Positions 1 to 11,523 are shown, numbered from the stretch's first letter. The stretch is DNA of 64,000 nucleotides from Candidatus Contubernalis alkalaceticus (GCF_022558445.1 NZ_CP054699.1:1072001-1136000); one strand, 5' to 3'. Translations and numbers: made by a program. The notes: generated from the sequence alone by a model not told the origin.

Positions 1-300
1 TATGCCGTTTGTGTGGTGATGGCTTCCGGTGGTTATCCCGATTCCTACCAAAAAGGAATGGTCATTGAGGGACTGGAGGAACAAAAAGCAAACCATAACC
101 TGATGGTTTTCCATGCCGGTACCGATATCCAAAAAGAAAAAGTGGTCACCAGCGGTGGCCGAGTGCTGGGGGTTACCGGTTGGGCCCAAACTCTGCCCCA
201 AACCTTAAAGAATGTCTATGAAGCCGTGGAATCCATAAGGTTTGAAGGTGCACACTACCGTAAAGATATCGGGCAGAAAGCGCTTAAGCTTTTGAAATAA
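1..300 (+). CDS. purD: Phosphoribosylamine-glycine ligase (PurD), C-terminal end only
   Basis: The reading frame is open from base 1, so the gene starts upstream of the window; 99 C-terminal residues are present. PurD joins phosphoribosylamine and glycine using ATP in purine synthesis in the cytoplasm. The visible part has the family's C-terminal ASGGYP segment, the HAGT motif and the GRVLGVTG motif, followed by the usual closing helix. The stop is followed directly by a hairpin terminator, so this is probably the last gene of a pur operon. Family identification rests on these motifs alone. Confidence 0.9.
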   Translation, partial: YAVCVVMASGGYPDSYQKGMVIEGLEEQKANHNLMVFHAGTDIQKEKVVTSGGRVLGVTGWAQTLPQTLKNVYEAVESIRFEGAHYRKDIGQKALKLLK

Positions 301-322
301 TAAGAAAGTTATGAGAAGTTTC

Positions 323-370
323 AAACCCTATTGAGGACACATCTAAAAAGTCCAAAATAGGGTTTTTATT
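323..370 (+). terminator. Intrinsic terminator after purD
   Basis: A 10-bp perfect inverted repeat (AAACCCTATT at 323-332, AATAGGGTTT at 356-365) is followed by a T-rich run. The loop is long (23 nt). It lies 23 bases after the purD stop. Confidence 0.7.
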
Positions 371-375
371 TAAAC

Positions 376-437
376 CTGTCAAGGGGGCTGTCGGGCTGGG
401 CCGTGTCAAGACGTGTCAAGACTGTCAAGGGGACTGT
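376..437. repeat. Clustered short direct repeats around CTGTCAAGG
   Basis: Two nearly identical 16-mers (376-391 and 422-437, one base different) flank two adjacent identical 10-mers CGTGTCAAGA at 402-411 and 412-421. All four share the core TGTCAAG. This resembles the degenerate intergenic repeats common in Clostridia. No gene lies here. Confidence 0.6.
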
Positions 438-661
438 TCATCCGACAACCCATATAATACCAATGACAGCAATGTTTTTAAATGTACTGCCGGAAGAACA
501 GCTCCTTTGATAGCCTTGACAGGGCTTATGAATTGGAGGACAATAATGGCTAGAAAAGCATTTAATGCGTTAAAGTAAAAAATTATAAACAAGCAGGATT
601 TCCAGCATGTCTAAAGAATATTACCTAAGAAATTAAAATATGCCGAATAGGTAATCCGGGG
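438..661. other. Intergenic stretch before the YerC-like gene
   Basis: No convincing gene. A TTGACA hexamer is at 516-521, and a 10-codon ORF with a good GGAGG site begins at 546 and ends at 578. I cannot tell whether that micro-ORF is translated. No riboswitch-like structure was recognised. Confidence 0.4.
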
Positions 662-973
662 GTGATTCACATAATTGACTCTAATCTAAAAGATAAATAC
701 ATGGACCAGCTGTTTACGGCCATTCTTTCCCTGGAAAATATTGAAGAGTGTTATAAGTTTTTCGAAGATCTTTGTACTATTAATGAATTAAAATCTCTGG
801 TTCAAAGGTTGGAGGTTGCAAAAATGCTGCAGGATGGTTACACTTATCATCAGATTGAAAAAGAGACCGGTGCCAGCACGGCTACTATCAGCCGGGTTAA
901 ACGATATCTGTTTTACGGCAGTGGTGGGTATGCAATAGCTCTGCAGCGCTTGAAAGAAGAAGAGGGTTCCTAA
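662..973 (+). CDS. YerC/YecD family TrpR-like DNA-binding protein
   Basis: A 103-residue protein of the YerC/YecD family, which shares the TrpR helix-turn-helix fold. Residues 15-45 contain the family's DQLF...LxxxEECYxFFxDLCT segment. Residues 60-80 carry the recognition region, with TGASTATISRVKR as the DNA-reading helix. I chose the GTG start at 662 because a GGGG site precedes it and the extra residues match the usual YerC N-terminus; ATG at 701 is the alternative. The physiological ligand is not evident, and these proteins are not known to bind tryptophan simply by family membership. It is monocistronic, ending in a hairpin. Confidence 0.85.
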   Translation: MIHIIDSNLKDKYMDQLFTAILSLENIEECYKFFEDLCTINELKSLVQRLEVAKMLQDGYTYHQIEKETGASTATISRVKRYLFYGSGGYAIALQRLKEEEGS

Positions 974-1014
974 ACTAAAAAGTAGGGAGCTTAAATAATT
1001 GAAGCTTTTTTAGT

Positions 1015-1072
1015 GTGTTCAGAGGAGAATTTCTGGGGTTGTAGGGTGCCGGGTATCTCTGAACACTTTTTT
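1015..1072 (+). terminator. Long-looped hairpin terminator after the YerC-like gene
   Basis: A perfect 10-bp stem (GTGTTCAGAG at 1015-1024, CTCTGAACAC at 1057-1066) is followed by six Ts. The 32-nt loop is G-rich, so it may be more than a plain terminator. A smaller AGCTT/AAGCT hairpin with a T-run lies just upstream, near 999-1011. Confidence 0.65.
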
Positions 1073-1185
1073 CAATTTCCCAGGTTTTTATATCCAGGGT
1101 TTGGTTTGTCTTTTATATTATTAATGCAAATAGAAATGAAAGAACACATCAATTGTTTTTTTAAACCGTTTAAAGGGGTACTATT

Positions 1186-3342
1186 ATGAATTATGACTCA
1201 CCTGTAGAGGATTTATTTGAAGGTTTAAATGAAAAGCAGATGGAGGCTGTAACTACTACAGAGGGCCCCTTGCTAATTTTAGCCGGGGCGGGTAGTGGAA
1301 AGACCAGGGTCTTAACCTGTCGGGTCGCTTATCTTTTAAGGACTGGAAAGTGCAGGCCCGGCCAGATTATGGCTTTGACCTTTACCAACAAAGCAGCGGA
1401 GGAGATGAAAGATAGAATTTGCCGAATATTACAGGCTGATTTGAGGCTTTGGGTTTCTACCTTCCATGCATCTTCAGCCCGAATTCTCAGGGGAGCTATC
1501 AGTCATTTGGGATATGAGAGCAGCTTTGTTATTTTTGACACTCAGGACCAGCTGAACATAATAAAAGAGTGTTTGAAAGAGCTTGATCTTGATTTCAAGC
1601 AGTATATTCCCCGAAAAATTTTAGGAATCATCAGTAAAGCCAAGAATGACCTGGTGGATGAAGATCAGTATGAGCAGCAGTCAAGCGATTATTTCTCCCG
1701 GAAAGTCAGTGAGATTTATCAATTGTATCAAAAAAAGCTGAAGAGCAGCAACTGTCTTGATTTTGATGACCTGCTTTTTTTGACGGTACGTCTTTTCAGG
1801 GAAAGGCCGGAGATTTTAAGGGCTTACCAGGAACAGTATAAGTTTATTCTGGTGGATGAATACCAGGATACCAATATGGTTCAGTACCTGTTGGTAAAGA
1901 TGCTGTCCCAAAAACATAGGAACCTCTGTGTGGTGGGAGATGATGACCAGTCAATTTACCAGTTTCGTGGAGCAGATATTAGAAATATCCTGGAATTTGA
2001 AAGAGATTACCCCGAAGCCCAGGTGATTAAATTAGAGGAAAATTACAGGTCCAAAGGAAATATTCTCGAAGCTGCTTTTCATGTAATAAAAAATAATCAG
2101 GAGCGAAAACCTAAACGTCTTTGGACTCAACAGCCCCCCGGGGATAAAATCTTTTATTTTTGCGGCAGGGATGAATATCAGGAAGCCCAGTATATTGCTG
2201 ATGAAATTAAGAAGAACCTGGACAGTTTCAAAGAATTTGCTGTTCTTTACCGGACTAACGCGCAGTCCAGGGTTCTAGAGGAAGTATTTTTGAGGAAGGA
2301 TATTTCTTTTACCATATATGGTGGGGTCAGATTTTACGAACGGTTGGAAATAAAAGATACTCTGGCCTATCTGAGGTTGGTTGATAATCCATCAGACAAT
2401 TTTAGTCTGAAGAGAATTATCAATGTCCCCCGAAAGGGAATTGGCAAAAAAACAGTTGAAAAACTAGAAGTTATGGCTTCTGACCAAAACTTGACCCTGT
2501 TTGAGTCCTTGAGCAGATGGGATGAATCTGGAGTTACCCAGAACACCGGGAGAAAAATAGAAGAATTTACTAATTTAATTCATAATTTACGGAGGATGAG
2601 GGAATTCTTATCCGTAAGGGAGTTAACGGAGGAAATCATAGAAAAAACGGGATATTTAACCGCTCTTGAAGCAGAAGGGACGTTGGAATCCCGTTCCCGT
2701 ATTGAAAATCTCAAAGAAATGGTGTCTGCTGCCCGGGAATTTGATGTGAGTTCAGAAGATAAGAGCCTAACTGCTTTTCTCACGGGGATTTCATTAATTA
2801 CCTCTTCTGAAGAGGGGCTGCAGGAGGAGGAGAGAGAGGTTAAGGTCAGATTGATGACCTTTCATAGTGCCAAGGGGTTAGAATTCCCTGTAGTTTTCTT
2901 GGCCGGAATGGAGGAGGGGATTTTTCCTCACTCTATGTCCCTGGACAGTGAGCATGGGTTGGAGGAGGAAAGACGTCTCTGCTACGTAGGCTGTACCCGG
3001 GCTATGGAGCGGCTTTATCTTACCCACGCCAAGCAGAGGAATCTTTATGGCAGGTTGGTTTTCAACCCTCCCTCCTGTTTTTTCAAGGAGATTCCCGCAG
3101 AACTGTTGGGGGATAATTTTTTAGATGAAGAAGAGCAGGCTGAAAAAGAAATTGATTTCATTTCGAACCCTGATGAAGACTGGAAAGTTGGAGATGGTTT
3201 GTATCATTCTAAGTGGGGAAAGGGAGTGGTTAGAACTGTGGGCAGTTCTGGATCTGATCTGGTTTTGACGGTTTTGTTTCCCACGGAGGGGACCAAAACC
3301 ATACTGGCCACTTTTGCTCCTATAAAAAAAGTAACTAATTAA
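1186..3342 (+). CDS. pcrA: ATP-dependent DNA helicase PcrA/UvrD (superfamily 1)
   Basis: A 718-residue 3'-5' DNA helicase for repair and replication restart. The Walker A motif AGAGSGKT is at residues 33-40, motif II (VDEYQDTN) is near 225, and motif III (GDDDQSIYQFRGA) follows. The C-terminal UvrD_C part has RLMTFHSAKGLEF and the VGCTRAMERL box. The extreme C-terminus has the SKWGKG Tudor-like region that Gram-positive PcrA uses to contact RNA polymerase. The start has a good AAAGGGG site. The next gene is ligA, the usual pcrA-ligA pairing in Firmicutes. Length is normal for the family. Confidence 0.95.
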   Translation: MNYDSPVEDLFEGLNEKQMEAVTTTEGPLLILAGAGSGKTRVLTCRVAYLLRTGKCRPGQIMALTFTNKAAEEMKDRICRILQADLRLWVSTFHASSARILRGAISHLGYESSFVIFDTQDQLNIIKECLKELDLDFKQYIPRKILGIISKAKNDLVDEDQYEQQSSDYFSRKVSEIYQLYQKKLKSSNCLDFDDLLFLTVRLFRERPEILRAYQEQYKFILVDEYQDTNMVQYLLVKMLSQKHRNLCVVGDDDQSIYQFRGADIRNILEFERDYPEAQVIKLEENYRSKGNILEAAFHVIKNNQERKPKRLWTQQPPGDKIFYFCGRDEYQEAQYIADEIKKNLDSFKEFAVLYRTNAQSRVLEEVFLRKDISFTIYGGVRFYERLEIKDTLAYLRLVDNPSDNFSLKRIINVPRKGIGKKTVEKLEVMASDQNLTLFESLSRWDESGVTQNTGRKIEEFTNLIHNLRRMREFLSVRELTEEIIEKTGYLTALEAEGTLESRSRIENLKEMVSAAREFDVSSEDKSLTAFLTGISLITSSEEGLQEEEREVKVRLMTFHSAKGLEFPVVFLAGMEEGIFPHSMSLDSEHGLEEERRLCYVGCTRAMERLYLTHAKQRNLYGRLVFNPPSCFFKEIPAELLGDNFLDEEEQAEKEIDFISNPDEDWKVGDGLYHSKWGKGVVRTVGSSGSDLVLTVLFPTEGTKTILATFAPIKKVTN

Positions 3343-3526
3343 TTCTAAAAGCCTCTAAATATCATGAAATGGAGTATGTCTGAATCTTATTTATAAAGTA
3401 TTTTAATCATCTTAGCTGCAATTATGAATTTTTCAGCTGTTAACAGCGATGAGGACAGCCTAAAAAAAATTAAGGCGTAAGAGGTATGGATGTATAAGGA
3501 AATATGCTTTATGGGGAGGGCTGTAA

Positions 3527-5533
<2,007 letters not shown>

Positions 5534-5592
5534 AGATAAGACTTCCTTTTAGCTTTTGTATTTCTTGTTAATTGAATTAAAATGGCACACAG

Positions 5593-5647
5593 TCGTGCCC
5601 CTGTTAGAAATCATACAGCAGCGGGCACGATTTTTTTAATCTAAATA
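5593..5647 (+). terminator. Intrinsic terminator after ligA
   Basis: Stem TCGTGCCC (5593-5600) pairs with GGGCACGA (5633-5640), with an extra CTGT/ACAG inner pairing, followed by seven Ts. Confidence 0.85.
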
Positions 5648-5677
5648 ATGTCATGGAAATTTTTTCAGGCGACAAAC

Positions 5678-5706
5678 TTTATCATTATGAAATGCTATGT
5701 TATAAT
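5678..5706 (+). promoter_or_regulatory. Probable promoter for gatCAB
   Basis: An extended -10 element, TGTTATAAT (5698-5706), sits 34 bases before the gatC start, with a weak -35 (TTTATC at 5678). The strong upstream terminator means gatCAB needs its own promoter here. Confidence 0.6.
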
Positions 5707-5739
5707 ATAAAAAGCAATTGAGGTTTGGAGGTATAAGTA

Positions 5740-6027
5740 ATGGAGATAACTAAAAAAGATGTGGAGTATATTGCTAAGCTGGCCAGGTTGGAGATTAGTG
5801 ATGATGAAAAAGAAATACTTACTAAGCAGCTGGGACACATTTTAGATTATGTGAAAGTATTAGATGAGCTGGAAACGGAGAATATATCTCCAACATTCCA
5901 TGTCTTTCCTATGAAAAATGTATTCCGCAGTGACAAGGTTAAAGAGCCGCTGAGCCGGGAGGAAGTTCTGCAGAATGCTCCGGACCAGGAAAATGGATTT
6001 TTTAAAGTGGCCCGGGTTATAGAATAA
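5740..6027 (+). CDS. gatC: Asp/Glu-tRNA amidotransferase subunit C
   Basis: A 95-residue GatC, the small clamp subunit of the GatCAB complex that converts misacylated Glu-tRNA(Gln) and Asp-tRNA(Asn) to the correct amides. It shows the typical N-terminal helix (VEYIAKLARLEI), the LGHILDYV helix and the C-terminal NGFFKVARVIE. A GGAGG site precedes the ATG. It is first in a three-gene operon with gatA and gatB, as in most Firmicutes. Confidence 0.95.
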   Translation: MEITKKDVEYIAKLARLEISDDEKEILTKQLGHILDYVKVLDELETENISPTFHVFPMKNVFRSDKVKEPLSREEVLQNAPDQENGFFKVARVIE

Positions 6028-6057
6028 AGAGAATTATGATTGTTGGGGGGAATTTTG

Positions 6058-7539
6058 TTGAATTTATATGAATTAAAAGTTCATGAAGCTCATGATTTGA
6101 TAAAACAAAAAAAGATAAGCTGTGAGGAAATTCTATTAGGTGTACTGGACAGAATTGAAGAGGTAGAAGGAATTGTCCAGGGATTTGTGACCGTGACCAG
6201 GGATTATGCTCTAAAAAAGGCCAGGGAAACAGATAAAAAAATTGCTTTAGGAAGAAAGGTAGGGCCGCTGACCGGGATACCTTTTGCCTTAAAAGACAAT
6301 ATGTGTTCTAAGGATATACTTACGACTTGTTCCTCTAAAATCCTGGAGGGTTTTAAACCGCCATATAACGCTACGGTTTTTGAACGGTTGGAGGAACAGG
6401 GGGCTGTATTGGTAGGAAAGACAAACATGGATGAGTTTGCCATGGGTTCTTCTACGGAAAATTCCGGTTTATTTGCCACTAAAAACCCTTGGGACCCTTC
6501 CCGGGTGCCGGGGGGGTCCAGTGGTGGTTCTGCAGCAGTGGTAGCCTCTGACCAGGTTCCTTTTGCTCTGGGTTCTGATACCGGTGGATCAATTCGTCAG
6601 CCCGCTTCATATTGTGGTGTGGTGGGGATGAAGCCTACATATGGCAGGGTGTCCAGGTATGGATTGGTGGCTTTTGCTTCTTCTCTAGACCAGATTGGAC
6701 CCTTGACTAAGGATGTAAAGGACTGCGCCCTGGTCATGAATGCTATCTGCGGCTCAGACCTTAAGGATTCCACCTCTGCACCGGTAGATGTTCCTGATTT
6801 TTGTAGTTTCATTGGAAAAGAAGTTAAGGGAATCAGAATGGGAATTGCTGAAGAATATTTTTCCTTAGGTATTGATGATGCCGTGAGGAATGTCATTGGG
6901 AAGGCCATAGATAACCTGGAGAATCTGGGAATGGGAAAGGTGGAATTATCGTTACCCCACACATCCTATGCTCTGCCGGCTTATTACCTGGTAAGCCCTG
7001 CAGAGGCTTCATCAAATCTCTCCAGGTACGATGGGATTCGTTACGGTTTCAGACATGAAGATAGTAATAATTTACTGGAAACATATCAAAAAACCAGGAG
7101 CAGGGGTTTTGGGGCTGAGGTTAAACGAAGGATTATGTTGGGAACCTATGCTTTGAGTTCCGGATATTATGATGCTTATTACCTTAAGGCACAGAAGGTT
7201 AGGACTTTGATTAAGAATGATTTTGATGAGGCTTTTAAAAATTGCGATGTCATTGTGACCCCCACGGCACCTACGGTGTCTTTCAAGGCCGGTGAAAATA
7301 CGCAAGATCCGCTTCAAATGTATTTAAATGATGTTTTTACCATACCTGTTAGTATGTCCGGGCTCCCGGCAGTTTCCATCCCCTGTGGTTTTATTAACGG
7401 TTTGCCGGTGGGGCTGCAGATTATAGGGAAGCCCTTTGATGAAGGGACTATACTTCAGGTGGCCGATGCTTTTGAACAGAGCAGGTCTTTTTTGAACATG
7501 AAGCCTAATTTTGGAAGCTTTGTCAGGGGAGGTGTTTAG
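6058..7539 (+). CDS. gatA: Asp/Glu-tRNA amidotransferase subunit A (amidase)
   Basis: A 493-residue amidase-signature protein that releases ammonia from glutamine for GatB. The signature region has [10 protein letters not shown] and the [10 protein letters not shown] segment, holding the Ser-cisSer-Lys triad; the lysine lies in the earlier ALKDN segment near residue 80. I chose the TTG at 6058 because a G6 ribosome site lies seven bases upstream and the protein then begins MNLYEL, as is usual; an upstream TTG at 6040 would add six residues. It is 30 bases after gatC and one base before gatB. Confidence 0.95.
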   Translation: MNLYELKVHEAHDLIKQKKISCEEILLGVLDRIEEVEGIVQGFVTVTRDYALKKARETDKKIALGRKVGPLTGIPFALKDNMCSKDILTTCSSKILEGFKPPYNATVFERLEEQGAVLVGKTNMDEFAMGSSTENSGLFATKNPWDPSRVPGGSSGGSAAVVASDQVPFALGSDTGGSIRQPASYCGVVGMKPTYGRVSRYGLVAFASSLDQIGPLTKDVKDCALVMNAICGSDLKDSTSAPVDVPDFCSFIGKEVKGIRMGIAEEYFSLGIDDAVRNVIGKAIDNLENLGMGKVELSLPHTSYALPAYYLVSPAEASSNLSRYDGIRYGFRHEDSNNLLETYQKTRSRGFGAEVKRRIMLGTYALSSGYYDAYYLKAQKVRTLIKNDFDEAFKNCDVIVTPTAPTVSFKAGENTQDPLQMYLNDVFTIPVSMSGLPAVSIPCGFINGLPVGLQIIGKPFDEGTILQVADAFEQSRSFLNMKPNFGSFVRGGV

Positions 7540-7540
7540 T

Positions 7541-8977
7541 ATGTCAAAATATGAAGTAGTGATTGGCTTAGAAGTTCATCTTGAGCTGGGCACCAAAACC
7601 AAAATATTCTGTTCCTGCCCCACTACCTTTGGGGATGAACCAAATACTCAGGTGTGTCCGGTCTGCCTGGGGCTTCCCGGGGTTTTGCCGGTGTTAAACA
7701 AAAGGGCCCTGGAGTTTGCTGTTTTAACGGGATTGGCCTTGAACTGTGAGATTAACTCTTACAGCAAGTTTGACCGAAAAAATTATTTTTATCCAGATCT
7801 GCCTAAAGCCTATCAAATTTCTCAATTTGATTTTCCTGTAGGCAAAAACGGATATCTTAAAATACAGTCCAATGGAGAAACCCGCAAAATTGGCATTAAT
7901 CGGGTCCATTTGGAGGAAGACGCGGGGAAATTGATTCATTCCAATGATGGGCTATTTTCCCTGGTGGATTATAACCGTACCGGCGTTCCCCTGGTGGAGA
8001 TCGTTTCTGAACCGGATTTGCGTTCTGCGGAAGAGGCCCGGGTTTTTTTGGAGGATTTGAAAAAAATACTTCTGTATACGGGGGTTTCCGACTGCAAGAT
8101 GGAGGAGGGGAGCCTGCGCTGCGATGCTAATATTTCTGTACGACTAAAAGGGGAAGCGGAGCTGGGCACCAAGACGGAACTTAAAAATATGAACTCCTTT
8201 AAAGCAGTTCAAAAGGGTCTGGAATTTGAGGTGGAAAGGCAGATAGAGAGACTGGAAAATGGTCACAGGATTGTTCAGGAGACCTTGAGATGGGACGAGA
8301 CTAAAGGAGAAACTGTCACCATGAGGAGCAAGGAAGAAGCCCATGACTACAGATATTTTCCTGACCCTGACCTGGTCCCCATGGAAATAGGGGTTATGAT
8401 GGTGGAAAAGGTTAAGAAGGAGCTTCCTGAATTACCTCTGGAGAAAAAAGAAAGATTTGTTTCTCAGTATTGCCTATCGGACTATGATGCCCAGGTGTTA
8501 ACCGGAACCCGGGAAATGGCTGTATTTTTTGAGGAATGTGTAAAATTATTTTCAGAACCTAAGATTGTCAGTAACTGGGTCATGGGAGAGCTGTCCATGC
8601 ATATGAATGCCGCCGGTTTGGACTTTTGTACTATTAAAGTTACACCGGAGGACCTGGTGGAAATGCTGGAAATGCTGAAACAGGGGAAAATTAGCGGAAA
8701 GATGGCCAAAGATGTTTTGGCTGAGATGTTTAATTCCGGGAAGAAAGCTCATCAGGTGGTAAAAGAAAAGGGCATGGAGCAGATTAGTGACCAGGGTGTT
8801 TTGGAGGAAATTATCCAAGAGGTAATAAAAACCAACCCGGGCCCTGTGGCAGATTACAAGGCTAAAAAGAAAAAGGCTTTGGGTTTTCTGGTAGGGCAGG
8901 TAATGAAATCCACCGGGGGAAGTGCCAATCCACAGATGGTTAATGAAATATTGAGAGATAAGCTGAAAAATGTGTAG
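7541..8977 (+). CDS. gatB: Asp/Glu-tRNA amidotransferase subunit B
   Basis: A 478-residue GatB that binds the tRNA, activates the misacylated residue with ATP and amidates it. It has the N-terminal family opening ([13 protein letters not shown]), two CxC pairs (CSCP and CPVC) forming the zinc site, the [14 protein letters not shown] segment and a C-terminal YqeY-like tail domain. The ATG at 7541 begins one base after the gatA stop, with the GGGGAGG site inside gatA. Full length; last gene of the operon. Confidence 0.95.
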   Translation: MSKYEVVIGLEVHLELGTKTKIFCSCPTTFGDEPNTQVCPVCLGLPGVLPVLNKRALEFAVLTGLALNCEINSYSKFDRKNYFYPDLPKAYQISQFDFPVGKNGYLKIQSNGETRKIGINRVHLEEDAGKLIHSNDGLFSLVDYNRTGVPLVEIVSEPDLRSAEEARVFLEDLKKILLYTGVSDCKMEEGSLRCDANISVRLKGEAELGTKTELKNMNSFKAVQKGLEFEVERQIERLENGHRIVQETLRWDETKGETVTMRSKEEAHDYRYFPDPDLVPMEIGVMMVEKVKKELPELPLEKKERFVSQYCLSDYDAQVLTGTREMAVFFEECVKLFSEPKIVSNWVMGELSMHMNAAGLDFCTIKVTPEDLVEMLEMLKQGKISGKMAKDVLAEMFNSGKKAHQVVKEKGMEQISDQGVLEEIIQEVIKTNPGPVADYKAKKKKALGFLVGQVMKSTGGSANPQMVNEILRDKLKNV

Positions 8978-9035
8978 ATTATCCGGTTAAAAAAGAATTA
9001 AAAATTTATCTTCTGACTTGGATTTTAAATATTCA

Positions 9036-9064
9036 TTGACAGCGAATAAGAAAAAGATTAAAAT
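9036..9064 (+). promoter_or_regulatory. Sigma-A-like promoter for the symporter pair
   Basis: TTGACA (9036-9041), a 17-base spacer, then TAAAAT (9059-9064). It lies about 90 bases before the small membrane gene at 9153. Confidence 0.65.
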
Positions 9065-9152
9065 ATAAACTGTCGGTAAAGTTATTAGAATATTGTACGA
9101 AATTGACGAATTGATTACTGAAGGTTGATTTCCTGCATACGGAGGGATAAGT

Positions 9153-9419
9153 ATGAGAAAGCTTTCCTTTAAAATTCGTTTTGTAATGGTTATGTTTATT
9201 GTTTTGATTATGTTTGCTCTTCACAATAATTTTTGGAGTTGGCAGTTTGACGCTCAGTTCCCCTTATTGTTTGGTTTTATGCCCTTTGCTTTTTCTTATT
9301 ATATTTTATATACATTTATAGCGACCGCTGCAATCTATCTAATTATTCTTCTGGTCTGGCCGGATCCTCCGGAGGATCTGCTCTTACCCCTCAAAGTGGA
9401 GGAGGATGAGTATAGATGA
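9153..9419 (+). CDS. Small membrane protein, DUF3311-like, partner of the adjacent symporter
   Basis: An 88-residue protein with two predicted membrane segments (about residues 8-28 and 43-70) and an acidic cytoplasmic tail. The PLLFGFMPFAFSYY stretch between them resembles DUF3311 proteins, which are usually encoded directly before sodium:solute symporters. The stop codon overlaps the symporter start in an ATGA junction, indicating translational coupling. A role as accessory subunit is inferred from context; no biochemical function is known to me. Confidence 0.65.
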   Translation: MRKLSFKIRFVMVMFIVLIMFALHNNFWSWQFDAQFPLLFGFMPFAFSYYILYTFIATAAIYLIILLVWPDPPEDLLLPLKVEEDEYR

Positions 9420-10939
9420 TGAGAGAGACGGTGGTTTTTATTTTTATAGGGATTTACCTTTGTATTCTTCTCCTGCTGGGGTGGCTAGGAACACGGGTCA
9501 CGCTGGCAACCAGGGAAGATTATTTTTTAGCCAGCCGTTCTTTGAATACTTTTCATCTTTTTATGGCCCTGTTTGCCAGCAACATTACTTCATTTACTAT
9601 TATTGGGCATGCCGGCTTATCCTATCATGCCGGGTATGGTGCCTACGGTTATGTAATCGGCTGGAGCTTGTTTGCTACACCCTTTACCTATTATCTGGTT
9701 GGGTATCGCTCCTGGCTGCTGGGCAAAAGATTTGGATATTCCACGCAACCTCAGCTTTTTGGCAGCCGTTGGAACAGCAGTACCATAGGAATTTTATTTT
9801 TAGTACTCTTGCTTTACTATACGATTCCCTATTTGGTGCTGGGAATTATCGGTGGTGGAATCGCCATGTCTACTATGACCGGGGGGGTTATCCCTTACTG
9901 GCTGGCTGCTCTGGTTCTCCTGTGCGTTTCTGTTTTTTACACCATGGGGGCCGGTCTTAGGGGTACCACCTGGACAGATATTTTTCAGGGCCTGCTCTTC
10001 ATGATTGTGGCTGTTTTTGTGCTGTTGGGAGTGGCCAATTCCCTGGGAGGGTTTGAGGCTATTACTGCAAAAATATTAGCAGACAAGCCCCACCTTTTAG
10101 AAAGAGCCCTGGCTCCTCAATTAAGCCCTAAGACCTGGTTTAGCTTTTCTTTTGTAAATTCCATTGCTGTAGTAGTTTTTCCCCAGATGTTCATCCGGAT
10201 CATGGCGGCTAAAAACTCTGTATCTATGAAAAAGGTAACGCTTTTTTATCCCATTTGTTTTATGATTATATTTGGAATTTCTACATTGTTGGGGGTATGG
10301 GGCGCTGTGTCTATTCCCGGCCTGGAGGGACAAGCCTCAGATGATATTGTTCCTATGCTGCTGGAACAGTTTCTTTCACCGGTCTGGGGAGCCCTGGGAC
10401 TCCTGGTAATTTTAGCGGTTATTAAGTCATCTCTGGACTCTCAACTGCTATCTGTGTCACACATGGTAACTGAGGATTTTTTACTTCGGTATTTTAAAAA
10501 TATTACGGAAAAAAAGGCAATTTTTATCAGTAAAACAGTGCTGTTGGTTTTTGCAATTATTGCATATGTAGGAGCCTTGTTCCGCCCTTCCGCTGTGTTG
10601 AGCATAGCGGCTTTTGCTTTTTCCGGATTCTCGCTGCTTTTACCGGTTATGATTGCTGGGCTTTACTGGAAAAAATGTAGTAAATATGCAGCCATAACCG
10701 CCATTATCGTACCCTCTATTTTTCTTCATCTGTGGTATCTTAACATTCTTCCCAACTGGACTACCTTTGGACTAATGCCAGTAGTTCCAGCATTTTTTAT
10801 GACGGTATTTCTTTTGGTAGTGGTAACTTATTTGTTCCCATCGAAGCTTGATAAGAATGCCCAACATTTTTTTGACATTTTTGCCCGGGCATTTGAAGGG
10901 AAGCAAGGGTTAGATAAAAAAAGCACCATACGTCTTTAG
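9416..10939 (+). CDS. Sodium:solute symporter family transporter
   Basis: A 507-residue membrane protein of the SSF family with about 13 hydrophobic segments. It has the early TREDYFLASRSLN element and the NITSFTIIGHAGLSYHAGYG core typical of SSF transporters, which couple solute uptake to sodium. The start overlaps the upstream small gene by four bases; a second ATG three bases later is equally possible. The next genes are acetyl-CoA synthetases, so acetate or another short carboxylate is a reasonable guess for the substrate, but the sequence does not prove it. Confidence 0.85.
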   Translation: MMRETVVFIFIGIYLCILLLLGWLGTRVTLATREDYFLASRSLNTFHLFMALFASNITSFTIIGHAGLSYHAGYGAYGYVIGWSLFATPFTYYLVGYRSWLLGKRFGYSTQPQLFGSRWNSSTIGILFLVLLLYYTIPYLVLGIIGGGIAMSTMTGGVIPYWLAALVLLCVSVFYTMGAGLRGTTWTDIFQGLLFMIVAVFVLLGVANSLGGFEAITAKILADKPHLLERALAPQLSPKTWFSFSFVNSIAVVVFPQMFIRIMAAKNSVSMKKVTLFYPICFMIIFGISTLLGVWGAVSIPGLEGQASDDIVPMLLEQFLSPVWGALGLLVILAVIKSSLDSQLLSVSHMVTEDFLLRYFKNITEKKAIFISKTVLLVFAIIAYVGALFRPSAVLSIAAFAFSGFSLLLPVMIAGLYWKKCSKYAAITAIIVPSIFLHLWYLNILPNWTTFGLMPVVPAFFMTVFLLVVVTYLFPSKLDKNAQHFFDIFARAFEGKQGLDKKSTIRL

Positions 10940-11465
10940 TTAGATGATTTTAGGGGTGGGTTATGATTGATTGCTTAAAATATATATTGGGAGTAAGATT
11001 ATCATTGTTGTATAAATTTTCAGAAAATTTATACAGAAAAGAAGGAATAAAAATATTTATGTAGAATATATGTATTCAGGGTGAATATATATAGGAATGT
11101 ATTAATGAGAGATAAAAAATCCTATAAAGACAATAGATTTTTTATTATATACAAAATTGTTTAAAATTGTCTCATTACTTTTTATATTTTAAAAATTATG
11201 ACATATTAGGGCGAATTATCGTTAGAAAATCATAGAGCTATTTGTAGTGTTTAGGCCATTTTTTCTAAGCATTATTGATTTATCTTAACTTAGCAATAGA
11301 CGTCAACTTAAGAGACGCTTCGAATGTTGGTATTCTTATTAACAATTGGAGAGGAGGGGTTGAGCAAAGGTTATTAGTTATGAAAATTTTCTAAAATCAG
11401 CATTGTAGCAGGCAATAAAAATTTTGGTGCCGGTTAAGAACGGTAGAAGGTTTTAGACAGGTAAG
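10940..11465. other. AT-rich intergenic region with two inverted repeats
   Basis: No gene seen in this stretch. It holds a perfect 12-bp inverted repeat (11009-11020 with 11024-11035, 3-base loop) and a 10-bp AT-only one (11112-11121 with 11136-11145). Neither is followed by a clean T-run, so either could be an operator or a weak transcription stop. The acs promoter lies just after this region. Confidence 0.6.
11009..11035. promoter_or_regulatory. Perfect 12-bp palindrome, possible operator or hairpin
   Basis: TGTATAAATTTT and AAAATTTATACA flank a CAG loop. It lies 70 bases after the symporter stop and about 430 bases before the acs promoter. An RNA hairpin without a T-run is possible. Confidence 0.45.
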
Positions 11466-11494
11466 CTGACAAGGCGGTCAAGCCGCTGTACAAT
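11466..11494 (+). promoter_or_regulatory. Sigma-A-like promoter of the first acs gene
   Basis: CTGACA (11466-11471), an exact 17-base spacer, TACAAT (11489-11494). Each hexamer matches the consensus at five of six positions. Predicted transcription start is about 23 bases before the ATG, giving a short leader containing AAAAGGAGG. Confidence 0.7.
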
Positions 11495-11523
11495 AAGAAA
11501 ATTAAAAGGAGGCGACAATATTT

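Noticed and set aside
546-578. 10-codon leader peptide before the YerC-like gene
   Set aside because: It has a GGAGG site but no attenuator structure or amino-acid bias, and a second ribosome site drives the real gene, so coding status cannot be supported.
9406-9960. 184-residue frame in front part of the symporter gene
   Set aside because: It overlaps the SSF gene in another frame, is rich in Tyr, Trp and Cys without a recognisable pattern, and the SSF frame has clear family motifs.
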